Both the position numbers and the translations under genes were made by a program. A stretch of 49,937 bases of DNA, taken from positions 1-49,937 of the forward strand of contig DGRU01000030.1 in assembly GCA_002390025.1 (NCBI GenBank). The letters run 5' to 3'. The DNA is from Lachnospiraceae bacterium UBA4380. Lineage in GTDB: Bacteria; Bacillota; Clostridia; Lachnospirales; Lachnospiraceae. The notes below the pieces were generated by a model. The model ran no database searches. It worked only from the letters and a program-made list of their open reading frames with translations, and was not told where the DNA came from. Positions 8,938-16,528 of the stretch are shown here, piece by piece (the stretch's first letter is position 1; each line of letters starts with the position of its first letter).

Positions 8938-8966
8938 AATTTAGTATGATAATCTGCGATTGTCAA
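8938..8966 (-). promoter_or_regulatory. Sigma-A type promoter of the DUF6465 gene
   Basis: On the minus strand, TTGACA (8966-8961) is followed by 17 bases and TAAATT (8943-8938), about 55 bases before the start codon at 8882. Confidence 0.7.
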
Positions 8967-8984
8967 GTTTTTCATTTTTCCTGC

Positions 8985-9027
8985 CCTGTTTTTTCCTGTT
9001 TTTCCCCTGTTTTCGCCTGTTTTCTTC
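8985..9027. repeat. 10-12 base degenerate tandem repeat
   Basis: Four units, each CCTGTTTT plus 2-4 bases, start at 8985, 8995, 9006 and 9016, just upstream of the DUF6465 promoter. The remainder of 8883-9296 holds that promoter, the terminator at 9143-9186 and no gene. Confidence 0.75.
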
Positions 9028-9142
9028 ACAGATTTCTTCAGGAATGTTCCTGGTTTTTCTTTTCGGGAAGGGGGGATTGAGGGAGCTGTATGTGCAGACA
9101 GGCAAAAAGAAGAGCGCAGGCAGACGCGGAAAAATGGGTCTG

Positions 9143-9186
9143 AAAAAGCGGCCGGCCATCTCCGTGAAAGGGGATGACCGGCCGCT
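9143..9186 (-). terminator. Intrinsic terminator of the secreted protein gene
   Basis: On the minus strand, AGCGGCCGG and CCGGCCGCT pair (9186-9178 with 9155-9147), and five T residues follow (9147-9143). It lies about 110 bases after the stop codon at 9297. Confidence 0.75.
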
Positions 9187-9296
9187 GTCCTGTGGCGTCA
9201 GAGTGGGCGGTTTCTTCTATGCATTTCTATCGGCAGTTCTATTGCCTTTCAGCACTCCGTTCCGGGAATGCGGCAGCCGCCTGCAAAAAAGAACTG

Positions 9297-10688
9297 TTAC
9301 TTGCTCTCTGTGATGCTGACGTCGAAAGTCTTGTAGGTATAATCGGGGCCGTCACGATAGGTGAGGATAATGCGGCCGTCCAGATCAGTGACATCGCTGA
9401 ATCCGTCGTCTAAAAGCTTCTTGCCGGTAAACATGTCGTAGAGGGCGGGATCGTCTCCGTTGCCCGGATCCACATAGAGGAGGTAGCCGAAGACACGGTA
9501 ATTAGCATCGGAGCTGTAGGTGAGGAAGCCTGTTCCGTCGTTGAGGCAGATCAGCTCACCGTCCTTGGTGTAGATGTTGTAGGTCTCTGATTTGACATCC
9601 TCTGCCAGTGTTCCGGCATGGCCGACAAATGTATAGGTCTTCACACCTGTTTCCAGGAAATACCGTCCATAGCCGACTTCAGTGCACTCTCCATCGGTCT
9701 GGCCAAGTTCCTTGCCGTTTTCATCCAGGATGATATAGGGGCCGTCTCCCTTGGTCTTGAAGGTATTGTCGCTCTCGCTGTAGATCGAGTCTGCTGTCAG
9801 TATCTTATTGCCCCTCGTATCGATGACAACATATTTGCCGGAATCATAATAATAGAGATAGCCGCTTGTGCCGTTCAGGGGGGAGAGACTCTCGCCGCTC
9901 TTGTAGATCTCCTTGCCGGTATCATCATAGACGCGGCAGCCGGAATTTGTCTCGGAGCGTTCGATGATAACATTTTCGCTGAACTCAACTCTGCTGTTCA
10001 GGTCCGCAAGCTTATTGCCGTCTGCGTCGTACAGAGTATGTGTCTCATCCGGATTCTCAATCAGGATGCTGTTGCCGACGATGTTGATCGTGTCATATTT
10101 ATCCACGTGATCAAACTCCAGGCCGCTGACAAACTTCTGATTCTGAATGTCATAGATTTTGACATAGCCCTTGTAGAGGGTGTCATTTTTTCCGGGCTCG
10201 CCTATTGCGACCATATCCTCTGTCGTGTAGAAGAGATAGTCATCGTCGTCTTCCGTCTCTTCTGTGCCGTAGTAGGCAAGGATAAATCTGTTCTGAGTCC
10301 GGTTATTGTATTCTCCGGGCCATGCATAGAAGGCATATTCAAAAGGAATCAGGAAATCGCCGTCAGCACTGACCAGAGCGTTGGAGTTTACATCCGATCC
10401 TTCTGCCTTGGTGTATTCGAACATACCTCTCTCGAGATAATGGGCATTTTTTACGGCATCGGGGAAGACCTTCTTCCCGTCCTTGCTGTACACATAAGCT
10501 TCGTTCTCACCCTTGATCTCCAGGAAGGAATTCTGGTAAATGGAAATGCCCTCCTGAGAAAAACTGCCGACCTGATTCAGCTCGATCTGATACCCGCCTT
10601 CTGCGGGAGCCGCAAATGCCGGGATCGCACTGCCGATCACCGTTACGGCTGCAAGAACTATGGATAACAGCCTTGCTCTGGTTTTCAT
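9297..10688 (-). CDS. Secreted protein, WG-repeat-like beta structure, function unknown
   Basis: A 463-residue protein with a clear signal peptide (MKTRARLLSIVLAAVTVIGS, then an AIPAFA-A cleavage site). The mature part is acidic and Tyr/Asp/Gly-rich. It holds repeated short blocks such as VYSKDGKKVF, LYDADGNKLAD, VYDDTGKEIYKSG and IYTKDGELICLNDG, which read like WG-type or propeller-like beta repeats. It is probably exported and may remain at the cell surface, but no anchor motif is visible. No enzyme motif seen. The ATG at 10688 follows AAAGGAGACAAGTT. It stands alone, with its own promoter and operator-like palindrome (10777-10814) and a terminator downstream. Confidence 0.8.
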   Translation of the reverse strand: MKTRARLLSIVLAAVTVIGSAIPAFAAPAEGGYQIELNQVGSFSQEGISIYQNSFLEIKGENEAYVYSKDGKKVFPDAVKNAHYLERGMFEYTKAEGSDVNSNALVSADGDFLIPFEYAFYAWPGEYNNRTQNRFILAYYGTEETEDDDDYLFYTTEDMVAIGEPGKNDTLYKGYVKIYDIQNQKFVSGLEFDHVDKYDTINIVGNSILIENPDETHTLYDADGNKLADLNSRVEFSENVIIERSETNSGCRVYDDTGKEIYKSGESLSPLNGTSGYLYYYDSGKYVVIDTRGNKILTADSIYSESDNTFKTKGDGPYIILDENGKELGQTDGECTEVGYGRYFLETGVKTYTFVGHAGTLAEDVKSETYNIYTKDGELICLNDGTGFLTYSSDANYRVFGYLLYVDPGNGDDPALYDMFTGKKLLDDGFSDVTDLDGRIILTYRDGPDYTYKTFDVSITESK

Positions 10689-10776
10689 AACTTGTCTCCT
10701 TTCTGAATTGACGTTTGTGCCTGAACATTCGGAGATGTGCGGTAAATAGTACATATGCCCAAATACCTGCATATCT

Positions 10777-10814
10777 TTTGTCAATTTCTGGTAGAAATTG
10801 ACAAAGCTATTGTA
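10777..10814 (-). promoter_or_regulatory. Extended -10 promoter with 13-bp palindrome at the start site
   Basis: On the minus strand TGC-TACAAT (-10 at 10814-10809) is an extended -10 box. Starting four bases downstream lies a perfect inverted repeat with 13-base arms, TTTGTCAATTTCT (10777-10789) and AGAAATTGACAAA (10793-10805), and a 3-base spacer. It covers the expected transcription start, the classical place for a repressor. The target gene is the secreted protein at 9297-10688. Confidence 0.65.
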
Positions 10815-10946
10815 GCACATTTGTCCTGCCTTATCTACGATATTTCACAGTTATAAATTATGTTGCACCTGGGATGGTTTTCTTATATTCTGTTTTTAGC
10901 CGCCTGTCGGCTGGATCCGGCTGTATTGGTAATGAGGTAAACAGCT

Positions 10947-12308
10947 ATGGAATATGGAGCACTGACACTGATCCCGATTGTTTTTATTATAGTGACAGCA
11001 ATCCTGACAAGAAAATCCTTTGAGTCTCTGCTGGCGGGTTCTGTGATCGCCTGTATCATCATGCACGGAACAGGCTTTTTCCTGCCGTGGGTGGAGATCT
11101 TTCTGGAGACCCTCTCAGACCCGGAGAACCAGTGGGTCATCCTGGTGTGCGGGCTGTTCGGAAGTCTGATCGCACTCCTGAGGGAGTCGAAGGGGACAAG
11201 CGGCTTTATCCGTATCGGCGAGCACCTGTGCAAAACCGGACGGGGGGCCCTCCTGGGCACCTTTGTTCTGGGTGTCGTCATTTTTGTCGACGACTATCTC
11301 AACATGCTGACGGTGGGGACCTGTATGCGGCCCATCTGTGACCGCCGCAAGGTCCCGCGGGAGGCACTGGCCTATATGCTCGACTCCACCGGTACGCCCA
11401 TCTGCGTGCTGCTCCCTTTTTCCACCTGGACCGCCTTTTATATCTCTCTTTTTATGAAGGAGAAGGCCGTGCAGGCCATGGGTTTTGCCTCCGGACTTGC
11501 CATGTACATACAGACCATTCCCTTTATTTTCTACGCGATCATCACCGTGATCATGGTCTTTTTGTTCGCCGCGGGCTGGCTGCCGAAGATCGGCCCCATG
11601 AAGAAAGCCTATGAGCGGGTGCGGAAGACCGGGAGGACCTTCAGTGAGGAGAGCGCAAAATATAACCAGGAGGCGGAAGAAGAGAAAACGGACGGGAGCA
11701 TTGTGGATTTCCTGCTTCCCATCCTGGTCCTGATCGTGATCACAATCGTCTCCGACGATATACTGGCGGCAGTCATTGTGACGCTTGCCCTGTGTCTTCT
11801 CTTGTATGTCCCCCGCAGAAAGATGACTTTTACCCAGTGGAGTGAGCTTCTGATCAGCGGTTTCTGCGAGATGATGCCCACCCTGGCCATTCTGGCCGGA
11901 GCCTTCACGGTCGCGCGCTGCTGCAATGCCATGCATCTTTCGGAATATGTCATCTCCACAGTGCAGCCTTTCGTGACTCCGCAGACCTATCCCATGATCG
12001 TTTTCCTTGTTGTATCGGTCCTGACTTTTGCGACCAGTTCCACCTGGGGGATCTCTACGATCGTCATCCCCATTATCATCCCATTGGCGGCGGCGGTCGA
12101 CGCCAACCTCATCCTCACCATGGCGGCCATCCTCTCAGGCAGCACTTTCGGCAGCCACGCCTGCTTCTATTCGGATGCGACGGTGCTCGCCTCTGCCGCG
12201 TCCAGGATCGAAAATATGGAGCACGCTTTTACCCAGATCCCCTATTCCGCCATCGGGGCGGCGCTCACCTGCGTCTGTCTCCTGGTCAGCGGGTTCATGA
12301 TGGGCTAG
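10947..12308 (+). CDS. NhaC-family Na+/H+ antiporter
   Basis: A 453-residue membrane protein with about 11-12 hydrophobic segments, matching the NhaC/ArsB-like antiporter family (PF03553). Typical stretches are LVCGLFGSLIALLRESKGT, FVDDYLNMLTVGTCMRPICD with conserved acidic residues, and LDSTGTPICVLLPFSTW. It probably exchanges Na+ for H+ or for organic acids across the inner membrane; the substrate in this subgroup is not fixed. It starts after a GAGG-type site with ATG at 10947. A second sodium-coupled transporter (AGCS) lies 1.2 kb downstream. Confidence 0.85.
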   Translation: MEYGALTLIPIVFIIVTAILTRKSFESLLAGSVIACIIMHGTGFFLPWVEIFLETLSDPENQWVILVCGLFGSLIALLRESKGTSGFIRIGEHLCKTGRGALLGTFVLGVVIFVDDYLNMLTVGTCMRPICDRRKVPREALAYMLDSTGTPICVLLPFSTWTAFYISLFMKEKAVQAMGFASGLAMYIQTIPFIFYAIITVIMVFLFAAGWLPKIGPMKKAYERVRKTGRTFSEESAKYNQEAEEEKTDGSIVDFLLPILVLIVITIVSDDILAAVIVTLALCLLLYVPRRKMTFTQWSELLISGFCEMMPTLAILAGAFTVARCCNAMHLSEYVISTVQPFVTPQTYPMIVFLVVSVLTFATSSTWGISTIVIPIIIPLAAAVDANLILTMAAILSGSTFGSHACFYSDATVLASAASRIENMEHAFTQIPYSAIGAALTCVCLLVSGFMMG

Positions 12309-12401
12309 TTTGGATTGAGCATATGGATCCGGGCAGGCATACGATTGTGACGGATATTAATAATAAATGCACAAAGTATGCACATTTTTATGGAAATTAT
12401 T

Positions 12402-12407
12402 GTATAA
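12402..12407 (+). promoter_or_regulatory. -10 box of the phosphoribosyltransferase-like gene
   Basis: TATAAT within TGTATAATATTG lies about 75 bases before the start codon at 12479. No convincing -35 is seen at 17 bases. Confidence 0.5.
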
Positions 12408-12478
12408 TATTGTCAGGCAGGCATCTTAGTGTTAGATGCGATCAGAATGGTAAACAATTTGAATTGAGGGAGGTTAAT

Positions 12479-13117
12479 ATGCAGAGTTATACAAAGATGC
12501 GTTCTACCCGGCACCATGATGTTATTATGAAAGTGATCCCCGGACACTTTGTAACTCCGAACTCTCATATCAATTATTATATCGATATGACGACGATGAA
12601 GACCAGACAGAACGAGGCCATGGCCGCTGCACACGCAATGAGCGAGAACTATGTGGCCAGCACAGTCGTAGATACGATCGTGTGCATGGATGGCATGGAA
12701 GTAATCGGCGCTTACATGGCCGAAGAGCTCACCCGCGCAGGCATTATGTCCATGAATGCCCACAAAACAATTTATATCATGTCTCCGGAGTACGATCTTT
12801 CGGGCCAGATGATTGTCAGAGAGAACAACCAGATGATGGTCCGCGGCAAACACTGCCTGCTCCTGCTCGCATCCGCTACCACCGGCCAGACCATCGCGCG
12901 CGCCCAGAAGTCGATCGACTACTACGGCGGCACGATCGTAGGCATCTCCGCGATTTATTCCGCAGTCAGCAAGGTCATGGATTATCCGGTGCATGCACTC
13001 TACACCACTTCAGACCTTCCGGATTACAAATCCTATCAGCCTGCCAACTGCAAGATGTGCATGAACAACGAGCCGATCGATGCAATCTGCAACGGCTTCG
13101 GTTATTCCAGACTGTAA
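12479..13117 (+). CDS. Orotate phosphoribosyltransferase-like protein with altered PRPP motif
   Basis: A 212-residue protein of type I phosphoribosyltransferase fold, similar to proteins often labelled orotate phosphoribosyltransferase in Lachnospiraceae. The PRPP-binding loop is recognisable as ASATTGQT (residues 131-138), but the two acidic residues that normally precede TTG are Ala and Ser. This makes true PRPP chemistry doubtful; a regulatory or altered activity is possible. A Cys pair near the C-terminus (KMCMNNEPIDAICNG) and several Met-rich stretches are unusual. The ATG at 12479 follows an ideal GGGAGGTTAAT site; the upstream frame from 12323 is non-conserved. No other pyrimidine genes are nearby. 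Confidence 0.75.
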   Translation: MQSYTKMRSTRHHDVIMKVIPGHFVTPNSHINYYIDMTTMKTRQNEAMAAAHAMSENYVASTVVDTIVCMDGMEVIGAYMAEELTRAGIMSMNAHKTIYIMSPEYDLSGQMIVRENNQMMVRGKHCLLLLASATTGQTIARAQKSIDYYGGTIVGISAIYSAVSKVMDYPVHALYTTSDLPDYKSYQPANCKMCMNNEPIDAICNGFGYSRL

Positions 13118-13272
13118 TCTGACGGAGCAGCACAGGATTCCTGCAAAACCGCATTTCACTGCGTGTGCGGGTGTGGTTTTTGCGCTGGAAACCACGCAAA
13201 AACACCTCGAGTTCAGGTGGGTCTGTACAATAACTTTATGTCTATGCTTATGGTATACAATAGTACAAAATG

Positions 13273-13301
13273 TTGACAAAACAGGATTTCAGCGCTATAT
13301 T
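13273..13301 (+). promoter_or_regulatory. Promoter with consensus -35 upstream of the AGCS gene
   Basis: TTGACA (13273-13278), exactly 17 bases, then TATATT (13296-13301). The spacer end TTTCAGCG is shared with the promoter at 15258-15286. Confidence 0.85.
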
Positions 13302-13315
13302 CTTATAGAACAAAG

Positions 13316-13349
13316 GCGTTCGGACGTTCGTCTCCGAACGCTTTTTTTT
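13316..13349 (+). terminator. Promoter-proximal terminator hairpin
   Basis: GCGTTCGGA (13316-13324) pairs with TCCGAACGC (13333-13341), followed by eight T. It begins only 15 bases after the -10 box of the promoter at 13273, so most transcripts would be about 40 nt unless read-through occurs. Confidence 0.85.
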
Positions 13350-13415
13350 GAGCAAGTGACAATCTGTCCATTTAAAGTGATAAAATGCCGCAGTGGTCTG
13401 CTTTCCTGTGAGGAC

Positions 13416-13466
13416 GCCTCCGGGGAGTACGGTCGCGCAGGAGCGGGGACCGGGGAAGGCTTTTTT
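13416..13466 (+). terminator. Second terminator-like hairpin in the AGCS leader
   Basis: GCCT (13416-13419) pairs with AGGC (13457-13460) and CGGTC (13430-13434) with GACCG (13448-13452); six T follow. It is weaker than the first hairpin. Confidence 0.45.
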
Positions 13467-13551
13467 CACAAAATAACTGCTCAATACAGGAGCGGCGGGA
13501 GGTTTACTGCGGATCAAGGCAACACATAAAGGGTTCTATAAGGAGGAAACA

Positions 13552-15108
13552 ATGTCGGGGTTATTGGCGACAGGAAACGGTATGGCAGCCGTCACTGCCA
13601 TTGAAAAGATCACGAACATCAACGGTGCGGTAAACGGGTTTGTATGGGGACTTCCCATGCTGATCCTTCTGGTCGGAACCGGTATTTTGATGACTCTTCT
13701 GACCGGGTTTTTCCAGATCACACACATCAGACACTGGTTTTCCAAGACCATCGGAGCTGTCTTTACAGACCGTCACGTAACGGCGCACACGGCAAAAGAC
13801 GACAAGTCCATCAGCCAGTTCCAGAGTCTTTGCACGGCGCTGGCGGCTACCATCGGCACAGGTAATATCGCGGGTGTCGCGGCAGCCATCGTCTCGGGCG
13901 GTCCCGGAGCGATCTTCTGGATGTGGATCGTCTCCTTCTTCGGCATGATGACCAACTTCTCCGAAAACGTCCTGGGTATTTACTACCGCCGCAAAAATGA
14001 AGTCGGCGAGTGGTGCGGAGGAGCCATGTACTATCTGCACGACGGTCTGGGGTCCAAGCCCGGATGCAAGCAGATCGGCGCGGTTCTGGCAGTGCTCTTC
14101 AGTGTCTTCTGCACCATTGCCTCCTTCGGCATCGGCAATATGAGCCAGGTCAACACCATCAGTGCCAACCTCAACCAGGTATTTACCATTCCCACCTATG
14201 TAACAGGTATCATTCTGATGATCCTGGCAGCCCTCGTAATCATTGGCGGTATCAAGAGGATTGCGGCTGTCACCGAGAAACTCGTGCCCTTTATGGCCAT
14301 TGCCTATGTTCTCGGCGCACTTATTATCGTGATTGCGCATATCGGTCAGGTCCCTGCTGTCTTTGCTTCCATTATCCGCGGCGCTTTCGCCATGAAGGCT
14401 GTCGGCGGCGGTATCACAGGTTACGGCATCAAGCTGGCTGTCACCTGGGGTATGAAGCGCGGCGTCTTCTCCAACGAGGCAGGTCTCGGTTCTTCCGTTA
14501 TGGTTCACTCCGCCTCCAACATCCGCGAGCCTGTCATGCAGGGTATGTGGGGTATCTTTGAAGTCTTCGCGGACACTATCATCGTATGTTCCCTGACTGC
14601 GTTCGCCATCCTTTCGAGCGGTGTTGTCGACCTCAATACCGGTGAGATGATCTCCGATTCCGCCAGTACGGCACTGGTCTCCGAGGCCTTCTCCTCCGTA
14701 TTCGGCAAGGCGGGCGGCGCTTTCATCGCCCTTGCCATCCTGCTCTTCGCATTCTCCACAGTTCTGGGCTGGAGCCAGTACGGCATGCGCGGATTCGAGT
14801 ATCTGTTCGGAACGAAAGCCACTATTATTTACCGCACAATCTTCGTGCTCTTCATCTTCGTCGGTTCCACCATGGAACTGCAGCTGGCATGGGATCTGTC
14901 CGATACCTTCAACGGCCTCATGGCCATCCCCAACCTGATCGGCGTTCTGGCCTGCAGCGGAACAGTCTTTGCAGTTACCAGGAACTATGTGGACCGTGTT
15001 ATTCACCACAAGAATATCGAGCCCATGTATTCCGCTCTTGATCACGTGCAGGAAATGCACAAGCAGGAGATTGCAAAGGCAAAGAAGGCAAAAAAGAATA
15101 AGAAATAA
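13552..15108 (+). CDS. AGCS family sodium:alanine/glycine symporter
   Basis: A 518-residue membrane protein with about 11 hydrophobic segments, matching the alanine-or-glycine:cation symporter family (AlsT/DagA/AgcS). Family hallmarks seen: FQSLCTALAATIGTGNIAGV near residue 85, GPGAIFWMWIVSFFGM, GVFSNEAGLGSSVM, and the late IFVLFIFVGS and MAIPNLIGV segments. It imports alanine or glycine with sodium. The C-terminal tail is strongly Lys-rich (AKKAKKNKK). The start at 13552 follows a perfect AAGGAGG. Expression is probably controlled in the long leader, which has two terminator-like hairpins. The Na+ gradient it uses may be supported by the nearby NhaC-type antiporter. Confidence 0.93.
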   Translation: MSGLLATGNGMAAVTAIEKITNINGAVNGFVWGLPMLILLVGTGILMTLLTGFFQITHIRHWFSKTIGAVFTDRHVTAHTAKDDKSISQFQSLCTALAATIGTGNIAGVAAAIVSGGPGAIFWMWIVSFFGMMTNFSENVLGIYYRRKNEVGEWCGGAMYYLHDGLGSKPGCKQIGAVLAVLFSVFCTIASFGIGNMSQVNTISANLNQVFTIPTYVTGIILMILAALVIIGGIKRIAAVTEKLVPFMAIAYVLGALIIVIAHIGQVPAVFASIIRGAFAMKAVGGGITGYGIKLAVTWGMKRGVFSNEAGLGSSVMVHSASNIREPVMQGMWGIFEVFADTIIVCSLTAFAILSSGVVDLNTGEMISDSASTALVSEAFSSVFGKAGGAFIALAILLFAFSTVLGWSQYGMRGFEYLFGTKATIIYRTIFVLFIFVGSTMELQLAWDLSDTFNGLMAIPNLIGVLACSGTVFAVTRNYVDRVIHHKNIEPMYSALDHVQEMHKQEIAKAKKAKKNKK

Positions 15109-15257
15109 GATAATAAGAAATATGACATTGAGGCCTGCAGAGAGGGCTGCTGCCCGCCTGACCGGCAGCCGGTTATAGTCTCATCATGATTCCCGGCTGC
15201 GATCCGGTTTTGATCCCGGCACGGCGTCTCGCGGCGTTTTTGGTTTGGTGTCTTTGA

Positions 15258-15286
15258 TTGACACCGGCGATTTTCAGCGATATATT
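15258..15286 (+). promoter_or_regulatory. Promoter, twin of the one at 13273
   Basis: TTGACA (15258-15263), 17 bases, TATATT (15281-15286). The spacer ends ATTTTCAGCGA, nearly the same as ATTTCAGCGC at the upstream twin. Confidence 0.85.
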
Positions 15287-15301
15287 ACTTAATGGATATA
15301 A

Positions 15302-15335
15302 GGCGTCCGGAGCCGCGTCTCCGGGCGCCTGTTTT
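15302..15335 (+). terminator. Promoter-proximal hairpin, twin of the one at 13316
   Basis: GGCGTCCGGAG (15302-15312) pairs with CTCCGGGCGCC (15319-15329) with one G-U pair; TGTTTTC follows. It starts 16 bases after the -10 box, as in the upstream twin. The rest of 15109-15432 shows no gene. Confidence 0.7.
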
Positions 15336-15432
15336 CTCTAAGAGGAACCAGAACCTGTGCTTCATCGCCCGGGGACGGGCACTGTGAGCGGATCCTGAGC
15401 GGAACGGGAAAATGTGAAGGGGGTAATGATCA

Positions 15433-15858
15433 TTGAAATTTGAAATAAAAAGTGCAAAGAACGGATATCACAGTACGCAGAGGACGATCTACGGCAGGAT
15501 TCCCGCGTCGGAATTCTATGGATTTGTTCTGGGTATTGCGATTGGCTATATAATCCCCGCTGTGATCAATCTGAGCGGTATCGCTGAGGTCAACAACAGC
15601 GATTTTGCCATCTTTTTCTGTATCATCGGCGTGATCATCGGCTGGTGGTACGACCAGAAACATTTCATGGTCAAGGATGAGCCGGAAGAGGGAGCTGAAG
15701 AGGCTGTAGAAGGTACAGAGGCCGCAGTTTCTGTGTCGAAGGCTGCCGCACAGACGCCTGCAGAACGCCAGGTGATCGAGGGGGCTTCCACACAGGATAC
15801 ACTCAAGGCTATGTTTGCCCGCAATGCGGATGACGACGGGGAAGAAGACGCAGAGTAA
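15433..15858 (+). CDS. Small membrane protein, paralogue A
   Basis: A 141-residue protein of unknown function. A short basic N-terminus (MKFEIKSAKNGYHSTQRTIY) leads into the block IPASEFYGFVLGIAIGYIIP and a second hydrophobic segment (FAIFFCIIGVIIGWWYDQK), giving two membrane helices. The C-terminal 70 residues are acidic and Ala/Glu-rich, probably disordered and cytoplasmic. The start is a TTG at 15433 after GAAGGGGG; no ATG fits the frame. It is the first gene after the twin promoter-hairpin unit and is followed by a paralogue 55 bases downstream. Confidence 0.7.
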   Translation: MKFEIKSAKNGYHSTQRTIYGRIPASEFYGFVLGIAIGYIIPAVINLSGIAEVNNSDFAIFFCIIGVIIGWWYDQKHFMVKDEPEEGAEEAVEGTEAAVSVSKAAAQTPAERQVIEGASTQDTLKAMFARNADDDGEEDAE

Positions 15859-15913
15859 AACAGCAGGCGGATTCAGCAAGTATATACAGTGAGCCTGAAA
15901 CGGGGTAAAAACG

Positions 15914-16258
15914 ATGAATAATAAAAAGAAAACCCACAGTACACAGAAAAAATATTTTAACACCATTCCCAAATCGGAGTTTTACGGCGTTGCGCTGGGC
16001 TACGCCTTCGGCCTGATCATTGGCGGTCTGCTGAGACTTGAGTCGCAGATTCCTCAGCTCGCCGTTGCAGTGATCGGCTTCGGAATCGGCTATTTTATTG
16101 ACAAAAAATATTACCAGGAGCCCGACGAGCCCTATGAAAGTGAAGGCGCAGCAGAGGCGGAAGACGGGGATGAGGCAGTCGAAGCGGAGGAATCTGAGTC
16201 CGGAGAAGAGGAATCCGGAGAAGATGGATCTGCAGAATCTGATTCTGTCGAAGAATAA
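15914..16258 (+). CDS. Small membrane protein, paralogue B
   Basis: A 114-residue protein paralogous to the gene just upstream: STQKKYFNTIPKSEFYGVAL matches STQRTIYGRIPASEFYGFVL. Two hydrophobic segments (YAFGLIIGGLLRLE and LAVAVIGFGIGYFIDKKYY) are followed by a very acidic Glu/Ser tail. Function unknown. ATG at 15914 follows AAACGGGGTAAAAACG. It probably shares the transcript of paralogue A and ends at the terminator 16341-16370. Confidence 0.75.
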   Translation: MNNKKKTHSTQKKYFNTIPKSEFYGVALGYAFGLIIGGLLRLESQIPQLAVAVIGFGIGYFIDKKYYQEPDEPYESEGAAEAEDGDEAVEAEESESGEEESGEDGSAESDSVEE

Positions 16259-16340
16259 GAGATTGAGATTTGAAAGAGAGAGCAGCAGTCTTTCCGGCGC
16301 AAAAAGAGACCGGAGCGGATCTATTGATGCTGAAATAAAA

Positions 16341-16370
16341 GCCATGGCAGGTGTTTCTGCCATGGTTTTT
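16341..16370 (+). terminator. Intrinsic terminator after the small membrane proteins
   Basis: GCCATGGCAG and CTGCCATGG pair around a GTGTTT loop (16341-16365), with five T following. Confidence 0.9.
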
Positions 16371-16451
16371 GTATGGTGAAAAATTATGTTGTATGAATTT
16401 TATTTGTATGCTATTATCTTGTCTTACTAATAGAGAATAATTAAAGTACAA

Positions 16452-16526
16452 GGTAAAGGAGAGGTATCTGTTCCGTACAGCCGGTATGCAGGCGGTGCGG
16501 AGTTTTTTGACGGAAAGGATTTACCC
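16452..16526 (+). promoter_or_regulatory. Structured leader with terminator before the MATE gene
   Basis: TCCGTACAGCC (16472-16482) pairs with GGCGGTGCGGA (16491-16501) with one mismatch; TTTTTT follows at 16503-16508. GGTAAA (16452-16457) can pair with TTTACC (16521-16526), which lies beside the ribosome binding site. This looks like a transcription attenuator just before the start codon at 16529; no known riboswitch is recognised. Confidence 0.5.
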
Positions 16527-16528
16527 GC

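Larger units (their letters stand above)
13118..13551. other. Leader region of the AGCS symporter gene
   Basis: No gene is seen. The region holds a strong promoter (13273-13301), a hairpin terminator just after it (13316-13349), a second terminator-like hairpin (13416-13466) and an AAGGAGG site before the start at 13552. This arrangement is typical of an attenuated leader RNA, but I recognise no known riboswitch. Confidence 0.6.

Noticed and set aside
13350..13551. Glycine riboswitch before the AGCS symporter
   Set aside because: The conserved glycine aptamer core is not seen, although the leader has terminator-like hairpins.
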